NCBI GenBank assembly: GCA_016195585.1 | Contig: JACPZJ010000048.1 | Location: forward strand, 1-8,519 | Length of the DNA stretch: 8,519 nucleotides | Reading direction: 5' to 3' | Origin: Nitrospirota bacterium | Lineage (GTDB): Bacteria > Nitrospirota > CAKKRA01 > 9FT-COMBO-42-15 | In this document: piece by piece, positions 7,242-8,519 of the stretch | Layout of the letters: every line of letters starts with the position of its first letter | Numbering within the stretch: the first letter of the stretch is position 1 | The notes under the pieces: model-generated | What the model saw: the letters and a program-made list of their open reading frames with translations, nothing else | What the model was told of the DNA's origin: nothing | The model's database searches: none | Translations under genes and position numbers: made by a program

Positions 7242-7615
7242 CCGATGAAGCGAAAAAGTATATGGAAAAGGCGGAACATGCCCTGAAAGTGGCAGAGGAG
7301 CTTATGCGAGACGGCTACGCGCCTGATGCCGCCAGCAAGATATATTACGCAATGTTTTATGCGGCGCAGGCTTTATTAAAGTCCGAAGGTATTGATGTTG
7401 TGAAACATTCTGCTGTTGAATCAGCCTTCGGCTATTACTTTGCAAAGCCGGGGAGGATTGACCCGAAATATCACAAGATGCTGATCAATGCCAGAGAGGT
7501 CAGAGAAATTGCTGATTACGATATTGAAGAAGAAATAGTTGAACCGGTTGCATCTCTGAAGATAGAGGAAGGGAAAGCTTTTTTGTCGGAAATTAAGAGA
7601 GCGCTTGGGCTTTAA
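7238..7615 (+). CDS. HEPN-domain protein, partner of the MNT gene
   Basis: This 125-residue helical protein has the PF05168/COG1895-type HEPN layout: AKKYMEKAEHALKVAEELM (5-23), DAASKIYYAMFYAAQALL (30-47), the GIDVVKHSAVESAFG segment (51-65), then AREVREIADYD (85-95). It starts at GTG 7238, overlapping the MNT stop, with GAGAGAGGGGA (7219-7229) as ribosome site. In the HepT branch the toxin is an RNase using R-x4-6-H; here the equivalent region reads RE..ADYD without the His, as in the COG1895 branch. It may therefore be a different biochemical type or a binding partner. The protein is cytoplasmic. The GH57 gene follows 28 bases later and could be co-transcribed. Confidence 0.87.
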   Translation: MTDEAKKYMEKAEHALKVAEELMRDGYAPDAASKIYYAMFYAAQALLKSEGIDVVKHSAVESAFGYYFAKPGRIDPKYHKMLINAREVREIADYDIEEEIVEPVASLKIEEGKAFLSEIKRALGL

Positions 7616-7642
7616 AATCATGACTGCAAAGAGGACTTTAAC

Positions 7643-8519
7643 TTGCCAAATTTTATCTTCTGCATACACAACCACCAGCCTGCGGGCAATTTTGACCATG
7701 TGATTAAGGAGAGTTATGAAAACGCATACCTCCCATTTCTCAAGGCTGTCGCTGAATACCCGTCCGTAAAACTTTCCTTTCACATCACCGGCTATCTTTT
7801 GGACTGGTTCCTGCAAAATCACATGGAATATATTGACATGCTGCGCGAGATGGTGAAGAAGGGGCAGGTGGAGATGCTCGGCGGCGGATATTACGAGCCT
7901 ATACTGGCCGTTATACCGCCGCATGACAGGATAGGCCAGATACGGATGATGTCGGATAAGCTGGAAGATATTTTCGGCAAGAGGCCGCGTGGCATGTGGC
8001 TTGCGGAGCGGATATGGGAGCCGCAGCTTCCCAGCTATCTCAAAGAGGCGGGCATGGAGTATGTGGTGGTGGACGATTATCATTTTGTAAAGGCGGGGAT
8101 GAAAAAAGAGGAACTGGCTGGTTATTACATAACCGAAGACATGGGGAATACTTTAAGAGTATTTCCGGGGAGCGAGCGGCTCAGGTATGTCATTCCGTTT
8201 CAGACAGTGGATAAGTTTGTAGAAAATGTTCGCTGGGTTGAAACGCTTGGTTCAAATCCCGCGGCAATATTTGCCGATGACGGCGAAAAATTCGGCGCAT
8301 GGCCCGGCACGCATCAATGGGTTTATAAAGAGGAATGGTTAAAAAAGTTCCTTGAGACTATCGCAGAAAATAAGGAGTTGATAAAGCCGGCAACCTTCTC
8401 TGAATATCTGGATAACAACGAGCCTCTCGGCAGGGTGTATCTGCCTACCACATCGTATATGGAGATGGGCGAATGGGCATTGCCTCCGGAGGCATCGGAG
8501 ACTTACACGAATCTGATGA
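7643..8519 (+). CDS. GH57 4-alpha-glucanotransferase / alpha-amylase-like enzyme, 5' part
   Basis: The frame stays open to the window end (292 codons seen; family members are about 650-700). The GH57 motifs are in order: HNHQP (9-13), GGGYYEPIL (80-88), WLAERIWEP (119-127) with E122 as nucleophile, FADDGEKFGAWPGT (210-223) with the D212/D213 acid-base, and SYMEMGEWALP (271-281). The spacing and YVVVDDYHF (140-148) match Thermococcus litoralis 4-alpha-glucanotransferase, whose nucleophile is E123. The enzyme moves or cuts alpha-1,4-glucan segments in glycogen/maltodextrin use. The only start codon after the in-frame stop at 7613-7615 is TTG 7643, with AAGAGG (7629-7634) eight bases upstream. 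There is no signal peptide, so it is cytoplasmic. The DUF1925/DUF1926 C-terminus lies outside. Confidence 0.93.
   Translation, partial: MPNFIFCIHNHQPAGNFDHVIKESYENAYLPFLKAVAEYPSVKLSFHITGYLLDWFLQNHMEYIDMLREMVKKGQVEMLGGGYYEPILAVIPPHDRIGQIRMMSDKLEDIFGKRPRGMWLAERIWEPQLPSYLKEAGMEYVVVDDYHFVKAGMKKEELAGYYITEDMGNTLRVFPGSERLRYVIPFQTVDKFVENVRWVETLGSNPAAIFADDGEKFGAWPGTHQWVYKEEWLKKFLETIAENKELIKPATFSEYLDNNEPLGRVYLPTTSYMEMGEWALPPEASETYTNLM

Noticed and set aside
7421..8083. Minus-strand ORF of 220 codons
   Set aside because: It spans the 3' end of the HEPN gene and the start of the GH57 gene, whose motifs are unmistakable on the + strand.

Overview
The window looks like chromosomal DNA of a Gram-negative bacterium. 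The evidence is a four-domain GlnD PII-uridylyltransferase, a protein with a Sec signal peptide, a GH57 glucan enzyme, and many small toxin-antitoxin (TA) type genes. The gene styles (GH57 4-alpha-glucanotransferase, MNT/HEPN and PIN pairs, TPR proteins with a FlgT/LPP20-like front, GAGTCAG heptamers) suggest an environmental Nitrospirota- or Desulfobacterota-like genome. This is an impression from gene types; no rRNA or other marker settles it. All convincing genes are on the + strand.

Layout. 2-283: 3' part of a PIN-domain toxin. 471-701: complete TIGR02574-type antitoxin with its own likely promoter, overlapping a ParE-type toxin that has lost its middle and changed frame (698-867). 987-3716: glnD, the one clear housekeeping gene, carrying four GAGTCAG heptamers inside its coding sequence. 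3717-3834: short leader with a perfect palindrome and a possible operator. 3835-4032: small VapB-like antitoxin, overlapping only the C-terminal remnant of its PIN toxin (4025-4210). 4157-4295: a short GGTGG/CCACC hairpin and an 84-bp structured element with terminal inverted repeats. 4343-5375: an exported TPR protein split in two by an apparent internal deletion. 5377-5838: small HExxH metalloprotease-like protein. 5885-6646: unknown protein with a possible HEPN-like C-terminus. 6647-6911: non-coding, with direct repeats and two strong hairpins. 6912-7615: MNT nucleotidyltransferase / HEPN pair with a GTGA overlap. 7643-8519: 5' part of a GH57 4-alpha-glucanotransferase, starting at TTG.

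How it fits together. GlnD is the nitrogen-status sensor that modifies PII. The GH57 enzyme belongs to glycogen/maltodextrin metabolism. Between and around them lie four TA-type loci from different families, two of which kept the antitoxin but have gutted toxins. A third gene, the TPR protein, shows the same kind of lesion: both ends present, middle missing, frame changed. Together with the small palindromes, this reads as an accessory zone undergoing decay by short deletions. An assembly artefact is the main alternative and should be excluded first. I see no phage, transposase, CRISPR array, tRNA or rRNA. The most promising unexplained items are the frame-breaking heptamer tract in glnD, the 4212-4295 element, and the repeated toxin-inactivating deletions.
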